Source of the DNA: Polytrichum commune | Taxonomy: Eukaryota > Streptophyta > Polytrichopsida > Polytrichales > Polytrichaceae | Direction of reading: 5' to 3' | Assembly: GCA_950295325.1 (NCBI GenBank) | Contig: OX485805.1 | Coordinates: 48,880,758-48,944,757 of the forward strand | DNA length: 64,000 nt | Shown: piece by piece, positions 1-11,055 of the stretch | Numbering within the stretch: the first letter of the stretch is position 1 | Layout of the letters: each line of letters begins with the position of its first letter | Notes under the pieces: model-generated | What the model saw: the letters and a program-made list of their open reading frames with translations, nothing else | Databases searched by the model: none | What the model was told of the DNA's origin: nothing | Made by a program: the position numbers and the translations under genes

Positions 1-1140
1 GTGCTATATGATAGATAGAATTCATACAAGTTATGGGTGCTTGGCCATTAACAAATGTCTCTCAATATCAAGCAAGCTTTTCTTTATAAATGTTATTTAG
101 ACATAAATCAAAAGTAGTTTAATACAAAATTAATAACTTAAAAATAATATGATCTATGCCTAATACAACCCACACGTATATCAATGGATTGATTTTCCAT
201 ATGAAGCTTGCACCCCTCCTCATCCTCATGTTTTTTCTTTTGAAGAAAATGGAAAGATGTTTGTTGGTGTGCAAGGAGAAGCATTTTCTTGAGTCAAGTC
301 CAACAAGATGCGATGGGAATGTCGTGTCACACTGGCACCTGTTTATATTCCATACCTACTTCCTGATTCTCTCCTACTTTTAATTTTGCAGCCCCCTTCT
401 TTAAAATATAAAGAGATGGAAAGATCTATTGGGGTGCCATATCATTGAAATATGACTACTATAGTTCAATAATCAAAGTAGGAAAGTTTTACCTTGCAAC
501 CCTCCCTCCCTCTTCCTTCCTCGTGCTTGAGTCCATTCCCTCCTACTCAATGCCTTCCATTGGTCTACCCTGGCCTTCATATACATTATGTTCATTGGAG
601 CTCTTGAAAGTTCCTAAGGTGCTAGAGTAAGATTCTTGGTTCATATTTTGTTATGTTGGGCTACAATTCCCATGTAGAATTTGAGTGGGTATCCAACAAT
701 GTTACAAGGTGGAAAAAAATCAAGAAAATCCGAAGCAAGTTGCACTCTATGGTATGTGCTATAAGAAAAAACATAGAAGCATAGCAAGAATCAGAGAAAT
801 TACCAAAGAATATAAAACACACGGAACTACTTCCTAGACAACACAATAAACACTCATAATGTTAGTTATCTAGTAATGGCAATGATGTAAATTACTTTCA
901 AAGGCCACTAGCAATGGAGACCTTATTAAATAATACTTAAGCTCAAAATGTGAGGCTTATCTCCACACTCACTTACTTCTTATAGACCTTCTAGTTTCTT
1001 TTTCTACCTCCTAACATTAGTTGTTCCAATTCAATTTCTTAGTATTCATGATGCCACTAACCCCCCACCATTCCCAACTAATGCTCCTTAGAAGGTCAAG
1101 GATACGTATTCATACTTCGGATCTTGATCCTAATGAAATG
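1..1140. other. Intergenic, no gene recognised
   Basis: AT-rich DNA with only short open frames (75 residues or fewer) that show no familiar domain and no splice-linked continuation. I see no RNA gene and no clear repeat here. Confidence 0.6.
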
Positions 1141-1310
1141 ATATGAAATCGAATTTAAAATCAGGAAGCCAAAAGGGTCATAAGACCATAAGTACATTAG
1201 GATGGTTTCAAATTGACTAATCCCCTACAATAGTGGAGTGGGATAACCTTCATGAGATAAAGGCTAATGTCAACTTTATGGTCCAATTTAAAGGAAGACT
1301 TGAGGCTCCC
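1141..1310 (+). repeat. Dispersed repeat, copy 1 (pairs with 57495-57660)
   Basis: This stretch resembles 57495-57660 in the same orientation. Shared blocks include 'aggaagccaaaagg' against 'gggaagccaaaagg', and 'caactttatggtccaattt' against 'caactttatgatccaattg', in the same order and at similar spacing. It lies just upstream of the duplicated QCR7 unit. The element class is unknown; neither copy encodes a recognisable protein. Confidence 0.6.
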
Positions 1311-1534
1311 TAATTTAAACACACCCTTAAGTCTAGAACCCAAAAGACCTACGCTAGGTGGCAGGACGGGAGTGGGTCAACCGTTTGGGGATGTGGAGGT
1401 TTGGGACCTGGAGGCCTCAAAGACAATGACCGCAGGCGACGAAGGCGACGACAACACGACGCCATAGCCAAATTGCTCGTTCCCACGAGGAAGCAGACGG
1501 ACAGGGCGAGGGGGAGAGAGCTCGGGAATCCGCC

Positions 1535-2859
1535 ATGGCGGCCAAGCAGGCTCTGCAGAAGGCTCTGGATCCCATCTGGAACTGGGCGTCGCGGCGATAC
1601 CAGGCTGCCGTTGCCAAGGAGCTCAAGAAATACGGTGAGTGAAACCCTAATTGGTCCTTGTTTCCGGGGTTTTTCGCTATGAAACTAGGTCAGTCTATGG
1701 CTGCTATGTGGTGTTTTTTGATGCCTTTTCTGTGTTTTTTCTGCGGTTTCGGTGGCCAGGTTTGCGTTACGATGACTTGTATGATGATTTGAACGATCTG
1801 GACATCAAAGAGGCATTGAACCGGCTTCCTCAGCAAGAGGTGGATTCCCGTAACCAGAGGCTGAAGCGCGCCATGGACTACTCCATGAAGCACATTTACA
1901 TGCCCAAGGATCTGCAGGTCGGTGTTAATATTTTTCTTCCCATTTGTGGAATTCCTCCCGCTTTCTATCACCCCCTTGAAATCAGCTTGATTCTCGAGTA
2001 GCGACAGAAGTGACGCGTTGGCTGAATTAAAAAAATTCTCTGAGGAAGGGTTTCTCTTGTGTTCATTTAAAAGCGGTGAATCTTGGATGGTTATGGAAAA
2101 TTTCTCTGTTCACTCTGTAGCATCAGAATCATTTCGACTGGTGTTGTGGGGGGGGGGGGGGGGGACCTTGGGGTCCTAATCCCAAGCGTTTGTGAGTCTT
2201 CATTTGTGAAAGTTTGGTCAATTCAGCTCATACTTTATAACAATTTTCCACCTACTGTCGTTCTGGATATGTAAAGTCTAGGTTGCAGATTGCACTATCA
2301 ATTAGTTTCATTCCGCCTGCTTTTCTATATTGAGTACCTCCTTGCGCTTCATTTCTGTTTATCCAGAGGTACTTCGCTCTTTTTCTTGTCGATTGGGTCT
2401 AAGAAACATATGCCTCGATATGAGCAGATAGAGTAATTTGAATGCACATTCAAACTAAAGTGATCTTCCTCATATCAAGCTGGATGCTTTGAGTGATCAC
2501 CATTCGTACACGGAGTTGGGAGAGTGACAGATTAGTTTCACAAGGGAAATCCACACTGTTTCGAAGTTAATGTTGGTGTTCTCAGTTTGGCTTACGACGC
2601 TTTCTTTGGTCCGCAGAAATTGCAGACTCCATATGAGCCGTATCTGCAGGATGCCCTACAGCTGGTGAGTGCATTCTTTCAAAAAGAAACCTGTGGGTTC
2701 TGTTATGTTGTTTTGAAGTGCTTGCATATACACAGAGCAGTCTTTGATGGGGAGAAGTTGATGGCTAACCTGCATTTTTTGTTGGTGCAGGTTAAAGAAG
2801 AGCGAAGGGAGCATGCAGAGCTGGGATCAGATCTTCCTTATGCCCGGACGTTGCCTTAA
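1535..2859 (+). CDS. QCR7: Cytochrome b-c1 complex subunit 7 (QCR7/UQCRB), copy A
   Basis: Nuclear-encoded subunit of mitochondrial complex III (ubiquinol-cytochrome c reductase), the 14-kDa matrix-side subunit that packs against cytochrome b. Exons are 1535-1634, 1760-1917, 2617-2664 and 2791-2859. Each is bounded by GT/AG, and they join in frame to 124 residues, close to the plant family length of about 122. Recognition rests on the block LRYDDLYDDLNDLDIKEALN followed by RLP, on MKHIYMPKDLQ, and on the C-terminal PYARTLP. As is usual in this family there is no obvious cleavable presequence. The ATG lies in 'gccatggcg', the first in-frame start after a purine-rich leader. Copy B at 9684-11033 differs by only two residues (D116E, T122S). 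Intron 2 carries a 17-G tract. Confidence 0.95.
2148..2164 (+). repeat. G17 homopolymer in QCR7-A intron 2
   Basis: Uninterrupted run of 17 G in the sense strand of intron 2. A run of the same length sits at the homologous place in copy B (10295-10311). Such a tract can form G-quadruplex structures and normally mutates quickly in length. Confidence 0.9.
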
Positions 2860-2880
2860 ATTAGTAAAATGCAACTACTC

Positions 2881-5368
2881 AATTACATTAGTCTGCTTGC
2901 AATGGTGTGCAATACTTATTGCCACCAGGTTTATCATCTTATTTGTCAAAAGGAGTTTAACAATGAATTGGGCTCAGGTAGATCAATAACTCTTGAATGC
3001 GAGGGGTCTAGGAAGACACCTAGATATGTATTCACAAAGTCTGCACTGGTGATTACAAATCACTTACAAACGTAAGGAAAGTTGGACGATTTATCCATTT
3101 TGACTTCATATCATTAGTACCTTCTCTCATGGTATTTTCTTTTTTTTCCTTGAGTTTCTTGTTTTGCTTCAAGGACAAGGCGTAATGTTTTTCTGTGGTA
3201 GTGATGATTAAGAATATGAGTAGAAAAGATGACCAGGGCTTAAGTTCATGGACTAATTTCTTTTAGTCAGTGTTCTTAAGTTATTCTCCTTTTAGTTTTC
3301 CTCAATTCATCTCAAACCATATTCAGCACTCCAGTTATCTTCTGATAGGATCAGAGTGAGCTTAACAAGGATCGGTATGCATCCAGAATCTAGAAGGTGG
3401 TGATGTGGATTGTTGCTAAAAAAGCCCTTAATGCAAAATCTTGGGAACTGTGAATTTGTAAATTATAAATGTGATCGGTATACTTGAGGCAAATTGCTTG
3501 TACTACCCATCCGCAAACATGGCTTGATTCCTACAAGACGAGAAGTATAACTATGCCACTTTGCTTGAGCTTATCTGTATGCATGGTTTATAACTGTGGA
3601 TGAAAACTCTTGATGGAAAATCTAGTCTACGAAGGCATGAGAGATAGAATAAGGCCTCCTAGAGACTGCCATATCTCCCTGCCTAACGTTTCTCTCCCGA
3701 CTCTCTTCTTGTCTTGGATTTTCTTGAATCTTTGAAAATCTGCAAATCTTGGTTTCTCGTGAGAGAGGAGACATTTTCCTGAAGTATAGGCCACATGCTG
3801 CCAAAACAAAACGTAAGACTCAACACCTGAAAGAATAATGCAAACAAAATGGTCACTTTTGTTGTGTTGAGTTGAGAAGTGACACACCAAGTAATTTGAA
3901 AGAAAAATGTAATTACGTGATCACTTGTGCATGGTGGACTATTGGCCTTCCTTGACAGCTTCTCATCTTTGATAAATTTTAAGTTGCCTCCATCTGCACC
4001 CGTGGCAGACATAATTTCTTGCATCACATCAATAGCATTTAATTTTGAAGAGAAGTATCCCTTAAGTTCCATAAAGGTATAAAATGGAGATGCAGGATTT
4101 TCTCCACGATTCTCACTTTCGGAGCATGCAAAGTACAGATGCAGACAGACAATTAGGCGGCCATCAACTCAAGAGGTGCTTGTTTTAAAATCATTTATGA
4201 AGTGACTCCCTCCCTTCTTTTGTAAGCAAAATATACAGGCTTGCTCACAGTTTTAGTGTCAGGGTTCAAGCTCATGTAAAGACATGTTGAGGAAAATAAA
4301 TTGAATAAACTCATATGTGACATTTTCTCAACCATGAAGGTTTAGTAGTTCTAAGCATCAAGTGAGATTGGAATTCTTGCAGTACGTGAATGAATCCTCT
4401 ACTCCTACTTGCTTCTGGTCGTTACTTGATTTGGATCCTGCAATTAGGTCATTCGCTGCTGCTCTTTTGACATAGAAATCACCTAACTTGACACTTCAAT
4501 GCGTATCTATGCTAATCCAGCACTGTAATGATGTGAAGCACAAAAGTGTAATTTTCATTGCAAACAATGCATAATTTGCACTAGTCACCTACTGCGCTCT
4601 GCAAGATTTTCAGGACGGACGGCGGGTCCTGCTTAAGATCGATGACGACAAGAAAATGTCGCGAAGTAAGGACGTCGAGGACACACTTAATCTGCGATCT
4701 TTGCTCTAATATAGGTTTTACAACTGACGATGGAAGAATATGTCTAATGTGCTTTTTATATGTCAATAATGAATGTAATTGACTTGGTGGTCGGACCCTT
4801 TCATCTCTCAGTTGACACTTTTTGGAAACCAGATATAGACGCTTCAGATTTCAACGCATATAAGTTGCTATATACGATCCAGTAGCCTCTTGGGACTTGT
4901 GCCGAGACGTCTTGTGTGCAGATCGAGGACATGGAGCAGTCAGGGCAGGGGCAGGGGCAGGGCAGGGCGGCCCCTACTGATTTCGCGGAGATATACCAAG
5001 AGTAAGAGTTCGAGAAGATTGTTAAAAGTTGAAGTAACATCAATCTTCAGATTACGAAATTGGATCCGCCATATGAGTTATAGTAATCGACGTCGCGTAA
5101 ATTAGCGGTTTCCACTAATAATGAAGTCAGATGCAATTACAGAACTACTTCTGGAAAATGGCATCGCATGATACTATATAACCAGACCTCCATCTACCAC
5201 ATTCCCATTCTCAAACAACTGCAGGATCGACTCATGTCCTCCTACATTCATGTGTAGCTCATGTGCTTAATCTTTCTTGATGATCGCCACAGTCTCGCGT
5301 AGCCGGAACCTGCAAGACAAATAAGTTTGTGAGATCATTGTATTTGGATTGTTGACATCGCAGGCATC
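2881..5368. other. Intergenic between QCR7-A and the expansin gene
   Basis: No supported gene. A minus-strand open frame at 3683-4072 (129 residues) has no recognisable domain and no conserved feature. A purine-rich GC stretch near 4920-4990 contains short 'ggggca' repeats. The end of this interval is presumably the expansin promoter and 5' leader, but I cannot point to a specific TATA or initiator element. Confidence 0.5.
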
Positions 5369-7419
5369 ATGGCAGGTCCCATGTGGAGCTCAGTCACCTT
5401 GTTCTCCCTGCTGATGTTCCTAACCGCCATGGCGGTGCTGCCGAGAGGCCTCCTTGCTAATGGATACAGCAGGGGCTGGATCGCTGGTCATGCCACTTGG
5501 TACGGGGATCCTCACGGCGAAGGATCCAGCGGTACATCTCCTCATAATTCCAGCTACATCCCCGTTCTCGAATTCTTAGCTCTAACTTTCCGGCTCCATC
5601 CCACACTCGAGTTTCAGTAGTAATTCCTGTGTCGAGCTGAGCGTGATGGATATCTGCTTGTACTAAAACAGTGCAGCTGTGAATTAAGTACAATGTTGAC
5701 TGTTGTGACTTTGAATATGTGGATCCAGCGGTACATCTCCTCATATGTTCAGATACATCCCTGTTCTTGAATTCTTAGCTCTAATAATTCGCCTCCATCT
5801 CACACTCGATCGAGTTTCACCTGTGTCGAGCTGAACGTAATGGATATCTACTTGTAGTAAAACAGTACAGCTGCGAAATAAGTACATTGAAATCTGTGTC
5901 TTTGAATATGTGGACGAAAATGCTTTGGTGTGGTGAACACAAGATGAATTTGGTTCTGATTTAGGCACACTGATTGGAGACGCGCCTGCATTAATCTGCA
6001 CGCCAGCAGCATTTCCACGAATAATATTGGACTCTGACTATCAAGCATTTGCAGCTTAATTACTGCGCATTCTTGCATTCAGCCTCTACATTTGATCGAG
6101 CGGAGAACCTGAAAATCTGACGTGTGCATACTGTTTGTGTAACTGTGCAGGAGGAGCGTGTGGCTACCAAAAACTCGCAGGCACACCATACACTGCGAGT
6201 ATTGCTGCCGGAAGTGGTGCCATTTTCCAGAAGGGCATGGGTTGTGGCCAATGCTATGATGTGCGTCCTCATCGCTGGATTCTAATTAGTACTCATGTTA
6301 TTGGCAATTAATATTCCACATTGACTTTCTCATAAATTTGAGCTGCTTTCATGAAATTAATCTTGTTGATAAGTCACATTAATTGACGAGTAGTACTGTT
6401 CTCATGTGCATTACTGTTGCTGCCTTGTGTGTGATTTGCAGGTCATGTGCTCCTATCCTTGTTGTAGCAAGAAACCTACAAGAATAGTTATCACCGATTT
6501 CTGTCCTGGAGGTACATACTGCAGCAGTGGCCAACCTTCATTCGATCTCAGTGGAGCGGCTATCAGCAAGATGGCCCTTCCTGGTAAAGATGGTGAGATG
6601 CGCGGTATTGGACTGTACAACATCCAGTACAAGAGAGTGCCATGTCGGTACCCGAGACAGAATATTGCCTTCAAGGTGGACACTGGATCTAGCGGTTTCT
6701 GGTTCGCATTCACTGTGAAATACGTAGGCGGATCTGGTGATATTGGAAGCGTTGCTATCCGCCAGGTACACTCTTTCGTCTGTTTGGTGTGACCCTTACT
6801 TTTTCGAACTGATTCTTTACTGGAAAAATGATCTTCTGTCCACATATTTCTATCCATATGTTTAAAAGCTTAATATTCTTTGACAACCAGTTCAAATCCC
6901 AACGCTTGAATGACATATACCCTACCCACATTATTTCAAGAAAAGATTGTAATGACTTTTAGTTGTCTCGTGAAGTGCAAACTCACCTTAGAAAATGCAG
7001 CTCAGAATAATATCACTTGCACACAAAATGAATTCACCGCTTAGTCTCTTCTAGAACTAACTGAGATGTAAGAGACTCATGATGTTGCGGTAGCTATACG
7101 TATAAGTGAAGGTTGCTGGTCGTTACATTACTGCTGATGCGTTATATGTTTGTTGGCAATGATGTTCAGATCCAAATTATACATATGTTGATGCGGTTGT
7201 AATTGCATGCAGGCGGGCATCTCCTCGTTTCAAGCGATGCAACACAACTGGGGAGCAAACTGGAAGATGAATTCCTACTCCGGAAAACCTTTCAGGGGTC
7301 CTTTCGATGTGAAGATTACCTCCAGATTGAGTGGTCGTTCCGTCATCGCTAAACAAGTCATTCCGCAGAATTTTCAACCTGGGGCATTATACACTTCCAA
7401 AGTGCAGTTTGCTTACTAG
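5369..7419 (+). CDS. Expansin, beta-type (EXPB-like)
   Basis: Secreted cell-wall-loosening protein. Exons 5369-5531, 6151-6260, 6442-6765 and 7213-7419 join in frame to 267 residues, the normal expansin length. Residues 1-30 form a hydrophobic signal peptide. The double-psi barrel domain starts at HATWYGDPHGEGSSGGACGY (about 41-60), continues with the cysteine-rich GCGQCYDVMCSYPCC block and TDFCPGG, and leads into the C-terminal CBM63-like domain ending KVQFAY. The ATWYG-DP-GxGSxGGACGY pattern and the RVPCRYP block suit beta-expansins better than alpha-expansins. The HFD motif reads SFD (124-126): the aspartate is kept and the histidine is replaced. A candidate AATAAA poly(A) signal is at 7663-7668. 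Intron 1 begins with a tandem duplication that copies the exon 1 donor site. Confidence 0.93.
5522..5919 (+). repeat. 199-bp tandem duplication spanning the expansin exon 1 donor site
   Basis: Two imperfect tandem copies (5522-5720 and 5721-5919), both opening with 'ggatccagcggtacatctcc', so the exon 1 end and its GT donor are present twice. Shared internal blocks include 'gaattcttagctctaa', 'tgtcgagctga' and 'aaaacagt-cagctg'. Only the first donor directly continues the open exon 1. Confidence 0.85.
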
Positions 7420-8742
7420 CTCGGATATGCGCCAAATGTGGATACCATGATGAGATCGTCGACAACTTCTCGTGTTGACGTCTTGGGAGCCACTACAGTA
7501 ATTCTAGGAGTCGTAACTGATGACAGGCAAATTGAGTGATTCAATGCCAGCGTTGTAGTTGAGAGCCCCCGGATACCGACGTTGCTGTTGCAACTTCAAA
7601 TTCAGAGAGGCTCCACTCCGCCGAGCAAGCTTGTGATTCGGGAGATACGGTTCCAATTATGAAATAAAATCGATAAATTACTTACTATTCACCCAATAGT
7701 TACTTGTTGTGTCTTGATCGATGCTGTGGATGTATGCGCACAATGCATTCAAGTTTTCAAGGTCTTAGTTGAGAAGGTTATATCATATTCTTCCTCAGGA
7801 CTGATATGAATCACATGCTCCTGATCAGCGGTGTTCGCAAATCCCCCGATCGTAATTTGTTATTGCAATCTTTATCTCTTATTTCGCAATCTTCATCGTT
7901 CTTATCGACTGTACAAGGAACCACTCGTTTCGACCTGTCGATTAGGTACCTTTGTGAAACCGTAGTATAAACGCAGTCGTTGATTATATACGACGTAGTC
8001 AGTATCACTTATTTCTATTGCTTTATCTCGAACTTCTCTTTCTTTTGTCTCTTATCTCACCATTATCGCCGCGGTGACTTTCCTTTGATTGCGCTCACTT
8101 TTAAGACTGGACAAAGCCATATCGAAAACGAAAGTAGTGACAAGTAACGAACATGCTTACTAAGTACTACGATCTTAATCAATTTCCTAATACAATGTGT
8201 GGATGGGATTCGGATCGGTCCGCCGAATCACTAAACGTGTTCGTTGAGCTACAATCTATATAGTATTGAACACGCACTAAGGTCCCTGTGAGGCTGTGAG
8301 CCCTCGAACCCTAATCCTCACGGGAGCTGGAATCCACGTCGTCTCCGGATCAGGTGGACACTGAAACGATTGCAGTTCCCCTAGCTCCCTTCATCGGCAC
8401 GGCCTTCGCGGGAAGCATGATTAATCAAAGCAGTAGCGCAAGCGAGGTCAATGTAAAATTCGTGAAACACTGGTTCATTATTTGTGGCGGAGATCACAAT
8501 AGAATTGATCAGCTTAGTTCGTCGCGAGAATTTAAAACAAGTACGCTTGATTCCATTTATTTTGTATAACAGTGGGAAGATCGGTCCCAGCCGAATGGAC
8601 GCAGGAAGAATTTCACTTAGAATTTAAGTGAGTGTTGATCTAAAGTGGTCTCTAAAATGAGCCAAAGTGTAGCTTTGGTGGAACAATCAACCATAATTAG
8701 TCCAGAATTAGCCACATATAATAATAGGGCATAGCACTCTTG
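7420..8742. other. Expansin 3' region and intergenic DNA
   Basis: Starts with the probable 3' UTR of the expansin gene. The rest has no open frame with recognisable content; a 71-residue frame at 8354-8569 is not supported by any motif. Confidence 0.5.
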
Positions 8743-9345
8743 CGACTACACTGTTTTGTCTAATTATTGATGGTTATCATTTGAAATTACGCATTGCCAT
8801 AACATTTTACTGAGGGTATCCCATTTAACCCAAATAACATAAATACACTAAATATGATATTTAGCGTCACCAATTCTAATTGTCTTGCTCGGTACTAATT
8901 GTAAACCGCGGTGTAGTGTCACCAACACTAAATATTAACCCAACATTATTTGCCATTCCTTGGACATTTTTGGGGGATTATAGATGTACAGTGTTGCAAT
9001 TACTATCACTTACCAAGTGATTTCTCATCCAAAATTCAATCATCCATGATAATATTTCATCACAAGTTGTTGACAAGAGAATGTAGGGTTTTTGGCCAAT
9101 AGAAGAACTCATCCATCATCCATGGCAATATTTGTTCAGTTATTCATAAGAAGTGTCATCCGAAAAGTTACCTTAGTGACATGAAATACCATATGACACT
9201 AAATATCATATTCAGTGTAGTTAGTATACACACTGCAAAATATAATATAACTTAGTTGGTAAAAGATGATAATGTCAGTGAAAAGTTATAGCAACACACA
9301 ACTCCGAACTATAACCCACACTAATTAGACAAAACAGTGCAGCTG
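8743..9345. mobile_element. MITE with long terminal inverted repeats
   Basis: About 600 bp, bounded by inverted repeats. The left end 'cactgttttgtctaatta' (from 8749) is matched perfectly by the reverse complement ending at 9339. Weaker inverted similarity continues inward for roughly 120 bp, through 'gatatttag' near 8852 and its mirror near 9200. A 4-bp 'cttg' lies just outside each end (8739-8742 and 9346-9349) and could be the target duplication. There is no coding capacity. The superfamily is uncertain: the CACTG terminus resembles CACTA-type ends, but the duplication length is not decisive. An internal part recurs at 14220-14560. Confidence 0.8.
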
Positions 9346-9683
9346 CTTGTTTTCACGATTTGGGGTCAGACCCTACTCTACGTGATTTTCCTAGGATTTA
9401 AATGGATTCTCTCGACCAATGGGATCGCTGGAATTCAACGTTTCTTTGGTCTGGATCCTAATGTAAGCCCACCCTTAAGTCTAGACACCAAGATACCCGG
9501 GTGGCAAGTTGGGCCGGGTATCTCTTTGGGGATGTGGAGGTTTGGGACCTGGATGCCTCAAGAACAATGATCGAAGGGGACGAAGGCGACGACAACACGA
9601 CAACACGACGCCATAGCGAAATTGCTCATTCGCACGAGGAAGCAGGCGGACAGGGCGACGGGGAGAGAGCTCGGAAATCCGCC

Positions 9684-11033
9684 ATGGCGGCCAAGCAGGC
9701 TCTGCAGAAGGCTCTGGATCCCATCTGGAACTGGGCGTCGCGGCGATACCAGGCTGCCGTTGCCAAAGAGCTCAAGAAATACGGTGAGTGAAACCCTAAT
9801 TGGTCCTTGTTTCCGGGGTTTTACGTTATGAAACTAGGTCAGTCTATCGCTCCTGTCTGGTGTTGTCTGATGGCTGTGCTGTGTTCTTTCTGCGGTTTCG
9901 GTGGCCAGGTTTGCGTTACGATGACTTGTATGATGATTTGAACGACCTGGACATCAAAGAGGCATTGAACCGGCTTCCTCAGCAAGAGGTGGATTCCCGT
10001 AACCAGAGGCTGAAGCGCGCCATGGACTACTCCATGAAGCACATTTACATGCCCAAGGATCTGCAGGTCGGTGTTAATATTTTTCTTCCCATTTGTGGAA
10101 TTCCTCCCGCTTTCTATCACCCCCTTGAAATCAGCTTGATTCTCGAGTAGCGACAGAAGTGACGCGTTGGCTGAATTAAAAAAATTCTCTGAGGAAGGGT
10201 TTCTCTTGTGTTCATTTAAAAGCGGTATCTTGGATGGTTGTGGAAAATTGCTCTGTTCACTCTGTAGCATCAGAATCATTTCGACTGGTGTTGTGGGGGG
10301 GGGGGGGGGGGAACCTTGGGGTCCTAATCCCAAGCGTTTGTGAGTCTTCATTTGTGAAATTTTGGTCAATTCAGCTCATACTTTATAACAATTTTCCACC
10401 TACTGTCGTTCTGGATATGTAAATGCTAGGTGCAGATTGCACTACCAAATAGTTTCATTCCGCCTGCTTCTCTACATTGAGTACCTCCTTTTGCTTCGTT
10501 TTTGTTTATTCAAGCTCACATTGCTCTTCTTCTAGATGATTAGGTCTCAGAAACATATGCCTCGATATGTGCAGATAGAGTAATTTGAATGCACATTGAA
10601 TCTATTGTAACCTTCCTCATAACAAGTCAGAAGTTTGCCTGCGTTGCTATCTGAGTGAGAGTAAACATTGACCACCATCAGTGCACGCAATTGGAAGTGA
10701 CAGATTAGTTTACAAGGGAATGCCATACTGTTTCGAGGTTAATGTTGGTGTTCTCAGTTTAACGTACGACACTTTTCTTTGGTCCGCAGAAATTGCAGAC
10801 TCCATATGAGCCGTATCTGCAGGATGCCCTACAGCTGGTGAGTGCATTCTCTCAAAAATAAACATGTGGATTCTGTTATGTTGTTTTGAAGTGATTGTAT
10901 ATGGACAGAGCAGTCTTTGCTGGGTAGAAGTTGATAGCTAACCTGTATATTTTTGTTGGTGCAGGTTAAAGAAGAGCGAAGGGAGCATGCAGAGCTGGGA
11001 TCAGAGCTGCCCTATGCCCGTTCCTTGCCTTAA
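9684..11033 (+). CDS. QCR7: Cytochrome b-c1 complex subunit 7 (QCR7/UQCRB), copy B
   Basis: Second copy of the complex III 14-kDa subunit. Exons 9684-9783, 9909-10066, 10790-10837 and 10965-11033 join in frame to 124 residues. Exons 1-3 encode exactly the same peptide as copy A (changes there are silent). Exon 4 ends ELGSELPYARSLP, with two conservative substitutions and several further silent changes packed into its last 24 nucleotides. Splice sites are at identical positions in both genes. Nothing indicates inactivation, so both copies are probably functional; relative expression cannot be judged from sequence. Confidence 0.95.
10295..10311 (+). repeat. G17 homopolymer in QCR7-B intron 2
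   Basis: Run of 17 G, the same length as in copy A; the next base pattern differs slightly (gaacc here, gacc in copy A). Confidence 0.9.
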
Positions 11034-11055
11034 ATTAGTAAGAAACGAATTATCA

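Larger units (their letters stand above)
1320..2880 (+). repeat. Segmental duplication, unit A (QCR7 gene with flanks)
   Basis: The unit matches 9471-11055. Similarity begins at 'cacccttaagtctaga', continues through the 5' leader, all four exons and all introns, and fades shortly after the stop codon. The copies are about 8.15 kb apart in the same orientation, with the expansin gene and a MITE between them. Identity is very high through exon 2 and the first half of intron 2, and clearly lower further 3'. Confidence 0.9.
9471..11055 (+). repeat. Segmental duplication, unit B (QCR7 gene with flanks)
   Basis: Homologue of 1320-2880. The left edge again opens with 'cacccttaagtctaga'. A 9-bp tandem gain ('acaacacga') in the 5' leader near 9594 distinguishes it from unit A. 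Similarity stops a few tens of bases after the stop codon. Confidence 0.9.

Noticed and set aside
1401..1682. Frame overlapping the QCR7 leader and exon 1 in another phase
   Set aside because: Arginine-rich reading of the leader in the wrong frame; it is repeated in copy B only because the DNA is duplicated.
2148..2164. Poly-G runs as assembly artefacts
   Set aside because: Two separate loci show the same 17-G length in unique flanking context, and C-runs occur elsewhere, so they are kept as real although exact length may be unreliable.
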